Made by a program: the position numbers and the translations under genes. Shown piece after piece: positions 7,477-13,906 of a DNA stretch of 18,142 nucleotides. Position 1 is the first letter of the stretch. Every line of letters starts with the position of its first letter. The stretch is from a bacterium (GTDB taxonomy: Bacteria > Bacillota > Clostridia > Oscillospirales > Acutalibacteraceae), in NCBI GenBank assembly GCA_020626545.1, contig JAHKZS010000233.1, positions 1 to 18,142 on the forward strand, in the 5' to 3' direction. The notes under the pieces are model-generated. The model was given only the letters and a program-made list of their open reading frames with translations. It was not told the DNA's origin and searched no databases.

Positions 7477-9342
7477 ATGAAAAAGATTTTAGGAGTTTTG
7501 TTGACTATATTAATATTAACCTCAAGCTTAGCTTTAACAGCTAACGCCGAGGTTAACACGGATGATTTAACCCCATCTACAGCCGACGAGGCGAAAGCCT
7601 TTAACGCTGAAAACTACGATTATAAATCGCTTTTAAACACCAACATTTCCGATCCTCGTTATAATGAAAGCGAGATTGAGACTGCGAATTATATCGGCAA
7701 AATCAATGAAACTGAAAGGGATTGTACGGTACTCGTACACGCTACGGGTTACCCCGTTTTAACAGGAATCGAGTATACCGAAATCGGCGACTATGTATTC
7801 GCTTCGGCTGAGTATATTCCAAACAAACTCGGGCTTTATGTGGTATGGTTTACTAATTTTAAGCTCGGCAAGCCTACCGCGGAGAGTAACGGTATGTATG
7901 TATCTTATGTCGATACCTTAGAGAACGCCGCAAAAAGCATTATGGTAAATATGAGAGATGTGTATCATACTATAGAAAAAGCTCAGAAGGAAAAGGGATA
8001 CCTCGGCTTTACGGTAGAGCATAAGGACGGCGAGCTAGGCGAGAAAATCGCTGCGGCTGTTGAAGAAAAATACGGAGCAAGCGACGCTCAGGAAATCCTC
8101 GGCGAGATAGACGACGATAAGTACCTCGTTTACTGCGCGAACAGAATAGTAATGCCCGCGATTTATGAGGAAAATATCGCTTGGTGGAAATTTGCAAACG
8201 GAAATTACGTTCATAATTATCCGCTCGGACTTTATGTTATAAACGGCGATAAGGCGTATAGTCTAATTGATGCTTACAGATGGAAGGTAATCACCGAAAG
8301 TGAAATTGACAAAATCGCCGAACTTGCGAAAAAGTGTGTTCATGTCGAAAGAACCGCGGACGAGGATATTGTTAAGGCTATAGAGAAAGATTTTGATAAG
8401 CACGACTATTATGAAGTTATCGGAGTGTACGGAGAAGCTTCCCTCGTTTACGCGCATAATGATGAAATGAATGACGCTGATTTTACGGAAAGAATCGCCA
8501 ATTATACGTTTTATGTCGGAGCTCAGGCGGCGCGATATGAACTCGGGCTGTATATAGTTAAAGACGGTAAAGCGTATTCGTTAAAGCAAGCTTACGCAGA
8601 CAGCGTAATTACCGATTCCGATATAGCGAAGATAGCCGAGGACGTCAATTCTAAAATCGGAAATATTGCGACAAAGAACATAGACTATAGCATTTATAAG
8701 GCTATGGCTGATAAGTACGGTGAAGCGGAATATTTCGATTCCTTATTTTTTAACAACCTTGGTCAAGTCAAAGATATAAATGTAATATCCGCTTCCACTA
8801 CAGCGCTCGGCCCCGAGCCTTATACGGAAAAGCTCGGAGAGTATGAGTTTAAAACAATGAATAATTGTTACAATTATCCGCTGGGAATTTATATCGTCAG
8901 GAATAATAAAGCCTATACTTTAAAGGAAGCCTACGATAAAAAGGTTATCTCCGACGCTGAATTGGGAGAAATCGCGAAACTAAAGCTGTATAATATGCAC
9001 GAATCCGTTGAAGTGGTAAAAACTGTAGTTAATACCTCTACAACCGAGAAACCCGCTTTAAAGCTAAAGGTAAGTAATAAAACCGTAAAAGCCTCTAAGC
9101 TTAAAAAATCCAAGGTAACCGTAAAACCGCTTACGATTAAAAATGTCAAGGGCAAAGTTAAGGTGACTAAGGTGAAAAAAGGAACTTCCTCTAAGATTTA
9201 TAAGAAGATTAAGGTTAATTCTAAAGGCGCGGTAACTTTGGCGAAAGGTAAGTACAAAAAGGGCACTTATAAGATTAAGCTCAAAATCACCGCCGTACGC
9301 TGTAAAACGCTTTATAAGACAGTGAAGATTAGAATTAAGTAG
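7477..9342 (+). CDS. Secreted repeat protein with Lys-rich C-terminal domain, function unknown
   Basis: A 621-residue exported protein that I do not recognise as a named family. The signal peptide is MKKILGVLLTILILTSSLAL with a likely cut after ANA-24. The body carries three clear copies and one degraded copy of a unit with a GLYIV strand, a GKAYSLKQAY turn and an ITDSDIAKIA helix: near residues 248-284 (LGLYVINGDKAYSLIDAY), 354-392 (LGLYIVKDGKAYSLKQAY) and 468-503 (LGIYIVRNNKAYTLKEAY), with the degraded one near 105-127. The tail, about 528-620, is a basic beta-rich domain of the kind seen at the ends of Clostridia surface proteins. No catalytic motif is visible. GGAG lies eight bases before the ATG. 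It follows the Ig-like gene by 60 bp with no clear terminator, so it is probably in the same sigma-controlled operon. Confidence 0.75.
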   Translation: MKKILGVLLTILILTSSLALTANAEVNTDDLTPSTADEAKAFNAENYDYKSLLNTNISDPRYNESEIETANYIGKINETERDCTVLVHATGYPVLTGIEYTEIGDYVFASAEYIPNKLGLYVVWFTNFKLGKPTAESNGMYVSYVDTLENAAKSIMVNMRDVYHTIEKAQKEKGYLGFTVEHKDGELGEKIAAAVEEKYGASDAQEILGEIDDDKYLVYCANRIVMPAIYEENIAWWKFANGNYVHNYPLGLYVINGDKAYSLIDAYRWKVITESEIDKIAELAKKCVHVERTADEDIVKAIEKDFDKHDYYEVIGVYGEASLVYAHNDEMNDADFTERIANYTFYVGAQAARYELGLYIVKDGKAYSLKQAYADSVITDSDIAKIAEDVNSKIGNIATKNIDYSIYKAMADKYGEAEYFDSLFFNNLGQVKDINVISASTTALGPEPYTEKLGEYEFKTMNNCYNYPLGIYIVRNNKAYTLKEAYDKKVISDAELGEIAKLKLYNMHESVEVVKTVVNTSTTEKPALKLKVSNKTVKASKLKKSKVTVKPLTIKNVKGKVKVTKVKKGTSSKIYKKIKVNSKGAVTLAKGKYKKGTYKIKLKITAVRCKTLYKTVKIRIK

Positions 9343-9376
9343 TTAAAGGTGACAGGTTATTGGTTACAGGTTTTAG

Positions 9377-9491
9377 TATAATCTGTATAGATGAACGTTC
9401 ACCGAGTATCCAAAACTTCATAGTGATGCTGAGGTAAAGGAGATCTCAGTTCTTAAATAGGAACACCTTTGCTTGACGTGAATAATTAAAG
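9377..9491 (+). ncRNA. Candidate structured RNA, copy A of a repeated ~85-nt element
   Basis: Bases 9403-9491 align without gaps to 17781-17869 (57 of 89 identical). The 3' half is densely conserved: ATAGGAAC (9457-9464) and GCTTGACGTG (9471-9480), followed by AATTAAA. A TATAAT at 9377-9382 sits at an equivalent place upstream, though no good -35 is seen. Bases 9391-9401 form a small foldback (TGAACGTTCA). A four-pair stem near the centre (positions 38-41 with 49-52 of the aligned element) is kept in both copies with compatible changes. A terminator-like hairpin follows at 9526. I cannot match it to a named RNA family. It could instead be a DNA-level repeat. Confidence 0.45.
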
Positions 9492-9525
9492 TTTTCCAAT
9501 ATCATTTATATATTTCCCCAATGTT

Positions 9526-9558
9526 TGCCCTTCGGCTTAGGTCGGAGGGCATTCTTCT
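9526..9558 (+). terminator. Intrinsic terminator
   Basis: TGCCCTTCGG (9526-9535) pairs over all ten positions, including G-U pairs, with TCGGAGGGCA (9542-9551) around a 6-nt loop. TTCTTCT follows. It could end the secreted-protein operon, the candidate RNA at 9377, or both. Confidence 0.75.
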
Positions 9559-9662
9559 ACCGCTAAAAGTGAATAAAATTTACTTATTTATGTTATTTTA
9601 GTGATATTTACGTGAAAATGCAAAAAAGTTTTCAAAAAGTTAAATTTTTTTCAATAAAAGTG

Positions 9663-9691
9663 TTGACAAATCAAAAAACATGGTATATAAT
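9663..9691 (+). promoter_or_regulatory. Perfect consensus sigma-A promoter
   Basis: TTGACA (9663-9668), exactly 17 bp, TATAAT (9686-9691). This is the strongest promoter in the window. Expected transcription start is near 9698. It drives the small-ORF RNA. Confidence 0.92.
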
Positions 9692-9723
9692 ATAGACAAC
9701 ATAAAACAAAGGAGGTTTTTAAG

Positions 9724-9786
9724 ATGTTACATAGACCATATAGAATTTCTATCAAAGACCTCAAGCGGAGTTTACCACCTAACTAA
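9724..9786 (+). CDS. 20-residue cationic small protein or leader peptide
   Basis: ATG at 9724, TAA at 9784, encoding MLHRPYRISIKDLKRSLPPN. GGAGG at 9711-9715 is eight bases before the ATG and about 13 nt after the expected transcription start of a perfect promoter, so translation is very likely. The peptide has five Arg/Lys and one Asp, no membrane segment, and ends Leu-Pro-Pro-Asn-stop. A Pro-Pro pair at the end of a short ORF is a known kind of slow-translation context. The start codon lies in a 12-bp perfect stem, 9716-9727 with 9805-9816, and a GCCGC/GCGGC hairpin (9791-9804) begins four bases after the stop codon. No gene on this strand follows before 11726, so it is not an ordinary attenuator leader. 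I do not recognise it. Confidence 0.65.
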   Translation: MLHRPYRISIKDLKRSLPPN

Positions 9787-9855
9787 GTCAGCCGCTATGG
9801 CGGCACATCTTAAAAATGAATCATTTGAAGTTTATAAAAATTAAAATTAGTTTAC

Positions 9856-10063
9856 GGAGACTGGTCCGGTGTAATATTTAATTATAGATTTGAGTTTTAG
9901 ATTTTTATAGATAGGGGATAGTCCCATGATTTGTTTATTTTGAATTTCGAGCAGATTAGATAACTGTTTTTGATATAAATGGAGATAGACCAATGTTCTA
10001 GTTAGTTTTTACTCGACAAAATTTAATAAAGGTTGAGGATAGACCAATGATCTAGTTAATTTT
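9856..10063 (+). repeat. Degenerate ~55-65-bp spaced repeats
   Basis: Four motif copies start near 9857, 9914, 9984 and 10038. The last two agree at 24 of 26 positions around GATAGACCAATG and TCTAGTTA. Spacings of roughly 55-70 bp suggest decayed tandem duplication or repeated protein-binding sites in the RNA. A partial copy, ATAGACCATAT, lies at 9731-9741 inside the small ORF. Confidence 0.55.
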
Positions 10064-10064
10064 C

Positions 10065-10096
10065 GCCCGCGGCGTGTGCCGCGGGCTTTCGTTTTG
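10065..10096 (+). terminator. Strong intrinsic terminator of the small-ORF RNA
   Basis: GCCCGCGGC (10065-10073) and GCCGCGGGC (10078-10086) pair perfectly over 9 bp around GTGT, followed by TTTCGTTTTG. The T-rich side is on the plus strand only, so it serves the small-ORF RNA, not the convergent glycosyltransferase. Confidence 0.92.
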
Positions 10097-10108
10097 CGTA
10101 TGTATGTT

Positions 10109-10399
10109 TTAAGGCTGTCGGTGAGTGTATACATGATAATCTTTTAGTTCATATTTAACATCGTGGCTTAAATTTGATTTATACTTAGGGGTAATGTTGT
10201 TTTCGATAAATATTATAGCTTTGGTATCTTTACTATATGCCTTTATTCCGCCGTTAACGCACTTATAATCTCCTGAAAGTTCTGCGCATAAAACATCACA
10301 TTGTTCCCAGACTCCTTCTTTTATATCTAACGGATATGGATCTTCACTTTTCGACTTTATAAAATAGCAGTTGTATCCTTTGTATTTCGGATATTTTTG
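10109..10399 (-). pseudogene. Detached C-terminal segment of the ArnT/PMT-like glycosyltransferase
   Basis: Directly after the TGA at 10402-10400 the same frame stays open for 96 codons to TAA at 10111-10109. It encodes a coherent soluble domain: QKYPKYKGYNCYFIKSKSED at its start, then VWEQCDVLCAELSG and AIIFIENNITPKYKSNL. Reading the TGA as TGG would give IIEFWQKYPKYKGY and a protein of 500 residues, a normal length for this family, whose members commonly end in a soluble periplasmic or exterior domain. No new start with a ribosome site is seen, so this part is probably not translated unless the stop is read through or is a sequence error. Confidence 0.7.
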
Positions 10400-11611
10400 T
10401 CAAAACTCTATAATAGTATCTTGCGCGTTTGTTTTTCTAATTGAAAAAGTTTGTCTCAAATTTGTATATATTTGGTATGAAGTAAAAATAAGTAACGCTG
10501 AACCTATAATGCAGGTTAATGCCATTACGCCTTTTCTAATGTTATTCTCTTTTATTGTATTAAATGTTTTGGTGACCATTCCTGAAGCGAAAACAATCAA
10601 ATAAAGAAATGTTGGATAATAATACCATGTTTCAACTGTTCTTGTTAAACTGAAAAATATCAAGTTAATGATTATTGAAAGCAGCATAGTCTTGTGAATT
10701 GGATTTAATTCAAAAGAAAAGCTTTTTTTCAGAATAGCGGTAAAAATATAACACACAACAATAATACACAAAATACATTGCGTTGACCTGTAGGATAATA
10801 AATATTTTATAAACGTGAAATATGAGCCGCCTTGACTTACTCCATTGTTCATTCTTTGTGTAACATCAACTCCAAACATACTGCCTAAAAAAGCCATACC
10901 ATCAGCAAAATAACGGAATAAAGCCCATATTGCTATTGGTAGTATAATAGTTGCCAATGTAATTAAGTATTCCACTATTTTGATATTCTTATAAGTTTTA
11001 CTAAATAATAAAAAACAAAGACCAATTAAAAGAATCGGAGCGGCGTGAAAGCTTTTTGATAAAAAAGCAGTAGATACTGATAGCCCGAAAATATAGAGCG
11101 CCCAGTGATGCTTATTACAGAACGATAATGATAACATAGATATTGCTGACAATAGGAGAAATAAAGCGTCAGCGTCACCTGTTCTTCCACAATGTCCAAA
11201 AAAGAAATCTCCAAATGAAAGAAAAAGAATCGCAAATACGCATACCGTGATTTTTCCGGAAACTTTATATAATACATAAGAAATAACAATATATAAAATA
11301 ATTATAGAAAAAACAGAATATAGTCTTAACGCAAATGTGTTAAATCCGAATAATTGAAAAGAAAGCGCTATTAAATAATAGCTAAACGGAGGTTTTAAAT
11401 TCCACAAATCAGTTTCATACATATATGTGCTAACAATCCAATTGTTATTTTTAAGCATTTCGTAAGCATTTATTCCATGCCTTGCTTCGTCCAAATCGGC
11501 GATAGCGTTTGCTCCAAGATTATTAAAAAGCGTAACAAATAGAATAATTGTTAACATTGAAATAATTACGGAAAAGATAATAGTTTTTGATTTTGTGTTC
11601 TTTAATTGCAA
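10400..11611 (-). CDS. ArnT/PMT-like membrane glycosyltransferase, truncated by an in-frame TGA
   Basis: A polytopic enzyme expected to move a sugar from a polyprenyl-phosphate carrier to a protein, lipid or polymer outside the membrane. The 403-residue ORF has about 11-12 membrane segments. The first exterior loop has DLDEARHGINAYEM (acidic pair at Asp41-Glu42, the catalytic region of this superfamily) and LWNLKPPFSYYL (residues 70-80), both diagnostic. The start is TTG at 11611 with GGGGAGG eight bases upstream. A good promoter and two operator-like palindromes lie between it and the divergent XRE gene. The gene is much more A/T-rich than the trk and pro genes, suggesting acquisition. The TGA removes the C-terminal soluble domain, while all membrane segments remain, so activity is uncertain. 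Confidence 0.82.
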   Translation of the reverse strand: MQLKNTKSKTIIFSVIISMLTIILFVTLFNNLGANAIADLDEARHGINAYEMLKNNNWIVSTYMYETDLWNLKPPFSYYLIALSFQLFGFNTFALRLYSVFSIIILYIVISYVLYKVSGKITVCVFAILFLSFGDFFFGHCGRTGDADALFLLLSAISMLSLSFCNKHHWALYIFGLSVSTAFLSKSFHAAPILLIGLCFLLFSKTYKNIKIVEYLITLATIILPIAIWALFRYFADGMAFLGSMFGVDVTQRMNNGVSQGGSYFTFIKYLLSYRSTQCILCIIVVCYIFTAILKKSFSFELNPIHKTMLLSIIINLIFFSLTRTVETWYYYPTFLYLIVFASGMVTKTFNTIKENNIRKGVMALTCIIGSALLIFTSYQIYTNLRQTFSIRKTNAQDTIIEF

Positions 11612-11633
11612 ATTGATAACCTCCCCTGATAAT

Positions 11634-11654
11634 TTGACATTTAGTGAATGTCAA
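11634..11654. promoter_or_regulatory. Operator candidate 1 (TTGACA-N9-TGTCAA)
   Basis: ATTTGACATT (11632-11641) and AATGTCAAAT (11647-11656) are perfect 10-bp inverted arms around TAGTG. The site lies in the leader of the glycosyltransferase, between its promoter and its ribosome site. The same arms and 9-bp spacing recur at 11688-11708. Confidence 0.65.
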
Positions 11655-11665
11655 ATAGTACACTG

Positions 11666-11694
11666 ATTATAGCATACAATAACTTAGTTGACAA
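11666..11694 (-). promoter_or_regulatory. Sigma-A promoter for the ArnT/PMT-like gene
   Basis: On the minus strand, TTGTCA (plus 11689-11694), a 17-bp spacer and TATAAT (plus 11666-11671). The -35 box lies inside operator candidate 2, so a bound regulator should block it. Confidence 0.82.
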
Positions 11695-11708
11695 GTTGTG
11701 AATGTCAA
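11688..11708. promoter_or_regulatory. Operator candidate 2 (TTGACA-N9-TGTCAA)
   Basis: TTGACA (11688-11693), nine bases, TGTCAA (11703-11708): same arms and spacing as operator 1, and the spacer also ends GTGAA. It covers the -35 of the minus-strand promoter and lies just upstream of the XRE ribosome site. Centres of the two sites are 54 bp apart, about five helical turns. Confidence 0.6.
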
Positions 11709-11725
11709 ATGCGGAGGTTGTTGTA

Positions 11726-11968
11726 ATGTTTAAGAATAAGAATAATGAAAAAAACAATTATTGTGGTGAAAAGATTTCTAAGCTTAGATTAGATATGAAA
11801 CCCAAATGCAGTCAAAGACAACTAGCCGATAAGCTACAGCTAATAGGGCTTGATTTAGATAAAAACGCTATTCAGAGAATAGAATGCGGAAAACGCTTTA
11901 TAACAGATATAGAGTTGTTAGCTTTCTGTAAAGTGTTTAAAATTGAACCGAATGATATTTTCAGTTAA
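11726..11968 (+). CDS. XRE-family helix-turn-helix transcriptional regulator
   Basis: An 80-residue DNA-binding protein consisting almost wholly of one helix-turn-helix domain (about residues 19-78). The core reads SQRQLADKLQLIGLDLDKNA followed by IQRIECGKRFITDIELLAFC, which is the XRE/Cro pattern, and the tail VFKIEPNDIF is the usual end of the domain. There is no sensor or dimerisation domain. I chose the ATG at 11726 because GCGGAGG is eight bases upstream. The in-frame ATG at 11702 overlaps operator candidate 2 and has no ribosome site. It is divergent from the ArnT/PMT-like gene and sits beside two matching palindromes, so it probably represses that gene and itself. It has the low G/C of the island, unlike the following trkA. 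Confidence 0.87.
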   Translation: MFKNKNNEKNNYCGEKISKLRLDMKPKCSQRQLADKLQLIGLDLDKNAIQRIECGKRFITDIELLAFCKVFKIEPNDIFS

Positions 11969-11977
11969 TGTTAAGTC

Positions 11978-12006
11978 TTGATTTTACAATAGAGATATAC
12001 TATAAT
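11978..12006 (+). promoter_or_regulatory. Sigma-A promoter for the trk operon
   Basis: TTGATT (11978-11983), 17 bp, TATAAT (12001-12006), 41 bp before the trkA start. The spacing and -10 are consensus. No riboswitch fits in the short leader. Confidence 0.82.
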
Positions 12007-12047
12007 ATACCTACGTGTGATTATTCATATTTAACGAGGTAATCTTT

Positions 12048-13403
12048 ATGAAAATTATTGTTGTTGGATGCGGACGTGTCGGACGTACAATCGCCGACCA
12101 GCTTAACCGCGAAGGACATGGTATAACGGTTATCGATACCGATACAAACGCGCTTCAATCCGTAGCGGGTACCCAGAACGTAATGGGGGTTGTCGGTAAC
12201 GGAGCGACTTATGATACGCTAAAGGATGCGGGCGTTAAGGAATGCGACCTTATGATTGCCGTGACGGCTTCGGACGAGCTTAATTTATACGCTTGTCTTA
12301 TCGCCAAGAACGCGGGTGCCCCGAGGACTATCGCGCGAGTTCGAAATCCTCATTACGCTAAAGATGTGTCGAGGTTAAAGGACGAGCTCGGACTGTCGCT
12401 CGCGATTAATCCCGAACAGACCTGCGCGCGAGAGCTTTCCCGTCTTATAAAATTCCCCGGAGCAGTCGAAATCGACTCGTTCGCCAAGGGGGTTGTAGAT
12501 TTAATAAAGGTTAAAATCAGCGACAAATCCGTTCTCGCTAATAAAAAGGTAGTTGACTGCGCTAACCTCTTTAAAAGCGGTCTTAGGATCTGTACTGTCG
12601 AAAGAGAAAAAGAGGGCTTTATCCCGAACGGTGATTTCGAGATAAAGCCGGGCGATGTAATCTCGATTATTTCCGAGAGTAAAGCCGCGGCTCGTCTGTT
12701 TAAACAGCTCGGCTTAATTAACGGCAAGAGCCGAAACGTTCTTATCTTAGGCGGAAGTAAAATCGCCTACTATCTTGCGAAGTCTTTATGCGAGACAGGT
12801 ATCAAGGTTAAGATTATCGAAACCGATATGGCAAGATGCGAGAATTTAAGCGAGAGTTTGGACGATGCGGTTATTATCCACGGAAACGGTATGAACCAGG
12901 AGCTGTTAATCTCCGAGGGTATCGAACATGCCGACGCTATTGTCGCGCTTATGGATACCGACGAGGAAAATATTATCGTTTCGCTGTTCGCTAAGGACGT
13001 TAACCCCGACGCGAAGATTATCACCGAGATTGATAATATCAGCTTTAGTATTATCGACAGCCTGCCGCTCGATTCGGTAGTACATCCCAAGCATCTCACA
13101 GGCCAGTACATTATCCGTTATGTACGCGCTATGCAGAACTCGTTCGGAAGTAATATCGAAACTCTCTACTCTATCTGTAACGGTCAGGCGGAAGCGCTCG
13201 AGTTTAAGGCGAGGGAAGATAATATGGCTATCGGAGTTCCGCTCTCGATGCTTAATTTAAAGTCCGATTTACAGATAGCTTGCATAAATCGTAACGGAAA
13301 AATCATTATCCCGAGCGGTAAAGATTCTATCGAGCTCGGCGATACTGTAATTGTAGTAACTAAGCATAAGGGATTATTTGATTTAAAGGATATTTTAAAG
13401 TAA
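12048..13403 (+). CDS. trkA: Trk system potassium uptake regulatory subunit TrkA
   Basis: The cytoplasmic NAD(H)/nucleotide-binding ring protein that gates the TrkH potassium channel. At 451 residues it is the double-RCK form. The first Rossmann domain begins MKIIVVGCGRVGRTIADQLN (G7xG9xxG12, with Asp30 ending strand two in VIDTD) and is followed by RCK-C to about 215. The second begins near 229 as NVLILGGSKIAYYLAKSL with a degenerate glycine motif and IIETD, then RCK-C to the end. Two N-domain and two C-domain halves are standard for E. coli-type TrkA. The ATG at 12048 has GAGG about eight bases upstream. It is the first gene of a three-gene unit with trkH, behind its own promoter, and its partner is present, so function is secure. 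Confidence 0.95.
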   Translation: MKIIVVGCGRVGRTIADQLNREGHGITVIDTDTNALQSVAGTQNVMGVVGNGATYDTLKDAGVKECDLMIAVTASDELNLYACLIAKNAGAPRTIARVRNPHYAKDVSRLKDELGLSLAINPEQTCARELSRLIKFPGAVEIDSFAKGVVDLIKVKISDKSVLANKKVVDCANLFKSGLRICTVEREKEGFIPNGDFEIKPGDVISIISESKAAARLFKQLGLINGKSRNVLILGGSKIAYYLAKSLCETGIKVKIIETDMARCENLSESLDDAVIIHGNGMNQELLISEGIEHADAIVALMDTDEENIIVSLFAKDVNPDAKIITEIDNISFSIIDSLPLDSVVHPKHLTGQYIIRYVRAMQNSFGSNIETLYSICNGQAEALEFKAREDNMAIGVPLSMLNLKSDLQIACINRNGKIIIPSGKDSIELGDTVIVVTKHKGLFDLKDILK

Positions 13404-13419
13404 GATAAGGAGAATTTAG

Positions 13420-13893
13420 TTGAGTGATAAGATGACTATACTCGTCTTAATGGCGCTTTTGGTTGCTTTTAAACTGTTCGATATTAATATCTGGAAATAC
13501 GATATGTTAAGAAGCCACCATAGCAAAAGCTACATTACGACTAACTATGTCGGGTTCGGCGAGTGGACGTTTTTTACTAAGTCAATTAAGGAGATAGGAG
13601 TAATACTTCCGATAGTAAACTTTTTGCTTATACTTTGTTTCTTTGGATTCGGAGGTATATTTTTACTTTCGGTCAGGCATTACGATGTAAGCCTGTATGT
13701 TCCCATATGTTCGATAGTATTCGCGGCTTTATGCGTGATAACGACTTTAGCCACTATCCACAACTATTCCGCGCTCGGAATAGGATTAAAGGGCAACAGT
13801 GTTAATTACGGCGAAAGAGTTATTACGGCTATCGCGTTTACAGCGATTATATGTGCTATCGCTTATTTTAAATCCAGAGGAGTTTTATTCTGA
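13420..13893 (+). CDS. Four-TM membrane protein between trkA and trkH, function unknown
   Basis: A 157-residue protein I do not recognise. Likely membrane segments lie at about residues 5-21, 59-83, 92-114 and 132-150. A polar loop at 22-57 carries the pattern WKYDMLRSHHSKSYITTNYV. No catalytic or metal motif is clear. The start is TTG at 13420 with GGAG seven bases upstream. An ATG five codons in is the only nearby alternative. The stop is TGA. It sits 16 bp after trkA and 13 bp before trkH, so it is certainly in the same transcript. By position it could be an accessory or assembly factor for the potassium channel, but this is inference from context only. TrkA and TrkH do not normally require a third membrane gene between them. 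Confidence 0.72.
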   Translation: MSDKMTILVLMALLVAFKLFDINIWKYDMLRSHHSKSYITTNYVGFGEWTFFTKSIKEIGVILPIVNFLLILCFFGFGGIFLLSVRHYDVSLYVPICSIVFAALCVITTLATIHNYSALGIGLKGNSVNYGERVITAIAFTAIICAIAYFKSRGVLF

Positions 13894-13906
13894 TTAGGGT
13901 GTTACT

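Larger units (their letters stand above)
9698..10096 (+). ncRNA. Stand-alone ~400-nt structured RNA carrying the small ORF and repeats
   Basis: The inferred transcript runs from the promoter at 9663-9691 to the terminator at 10065-10096. Its 5' domain (9716-9816) is closed by the 12-bp stem around the small ORF. The rest, 9817-10064, has no open frame of note but has spaced copies of a motif best seen as GATAGACCAATG: 9984-10009 and 10038-10063 agree at 24 of 26 bases, and weaker forms lie at 9914-9928 (GATAGTCCCATG) and 9857-9871 (GAGACTGGTCCGGTG). Each has a GGA or GGGA run just before or within it and can form a small hairpin. The downstream neighbour is convergent, so the RNA is independent of adjacent genes. 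Confidence 0.6.

Noticed and set aside
9856..10063. CRISPR array
   Set aside because: The repeats are degenerate, unevenly spaced and few, and no cas gene is present.
10400..10402. TGA read as tryptophan or selenocysteine
   Set aside because: proC, the DUF4367-like gene and the small trk-operon gene all end normally at TGA, so the code is standard. No convincing selenocysteine insertion hairpin or Cys-aligned redox motif is seen at this point.
10371..10604. 77-codon plus-strand frame
   Set aside because: It is a shadow of the minus-strand glycosyltransferase, with no ribosome site and hydrophobic low-complexity content.
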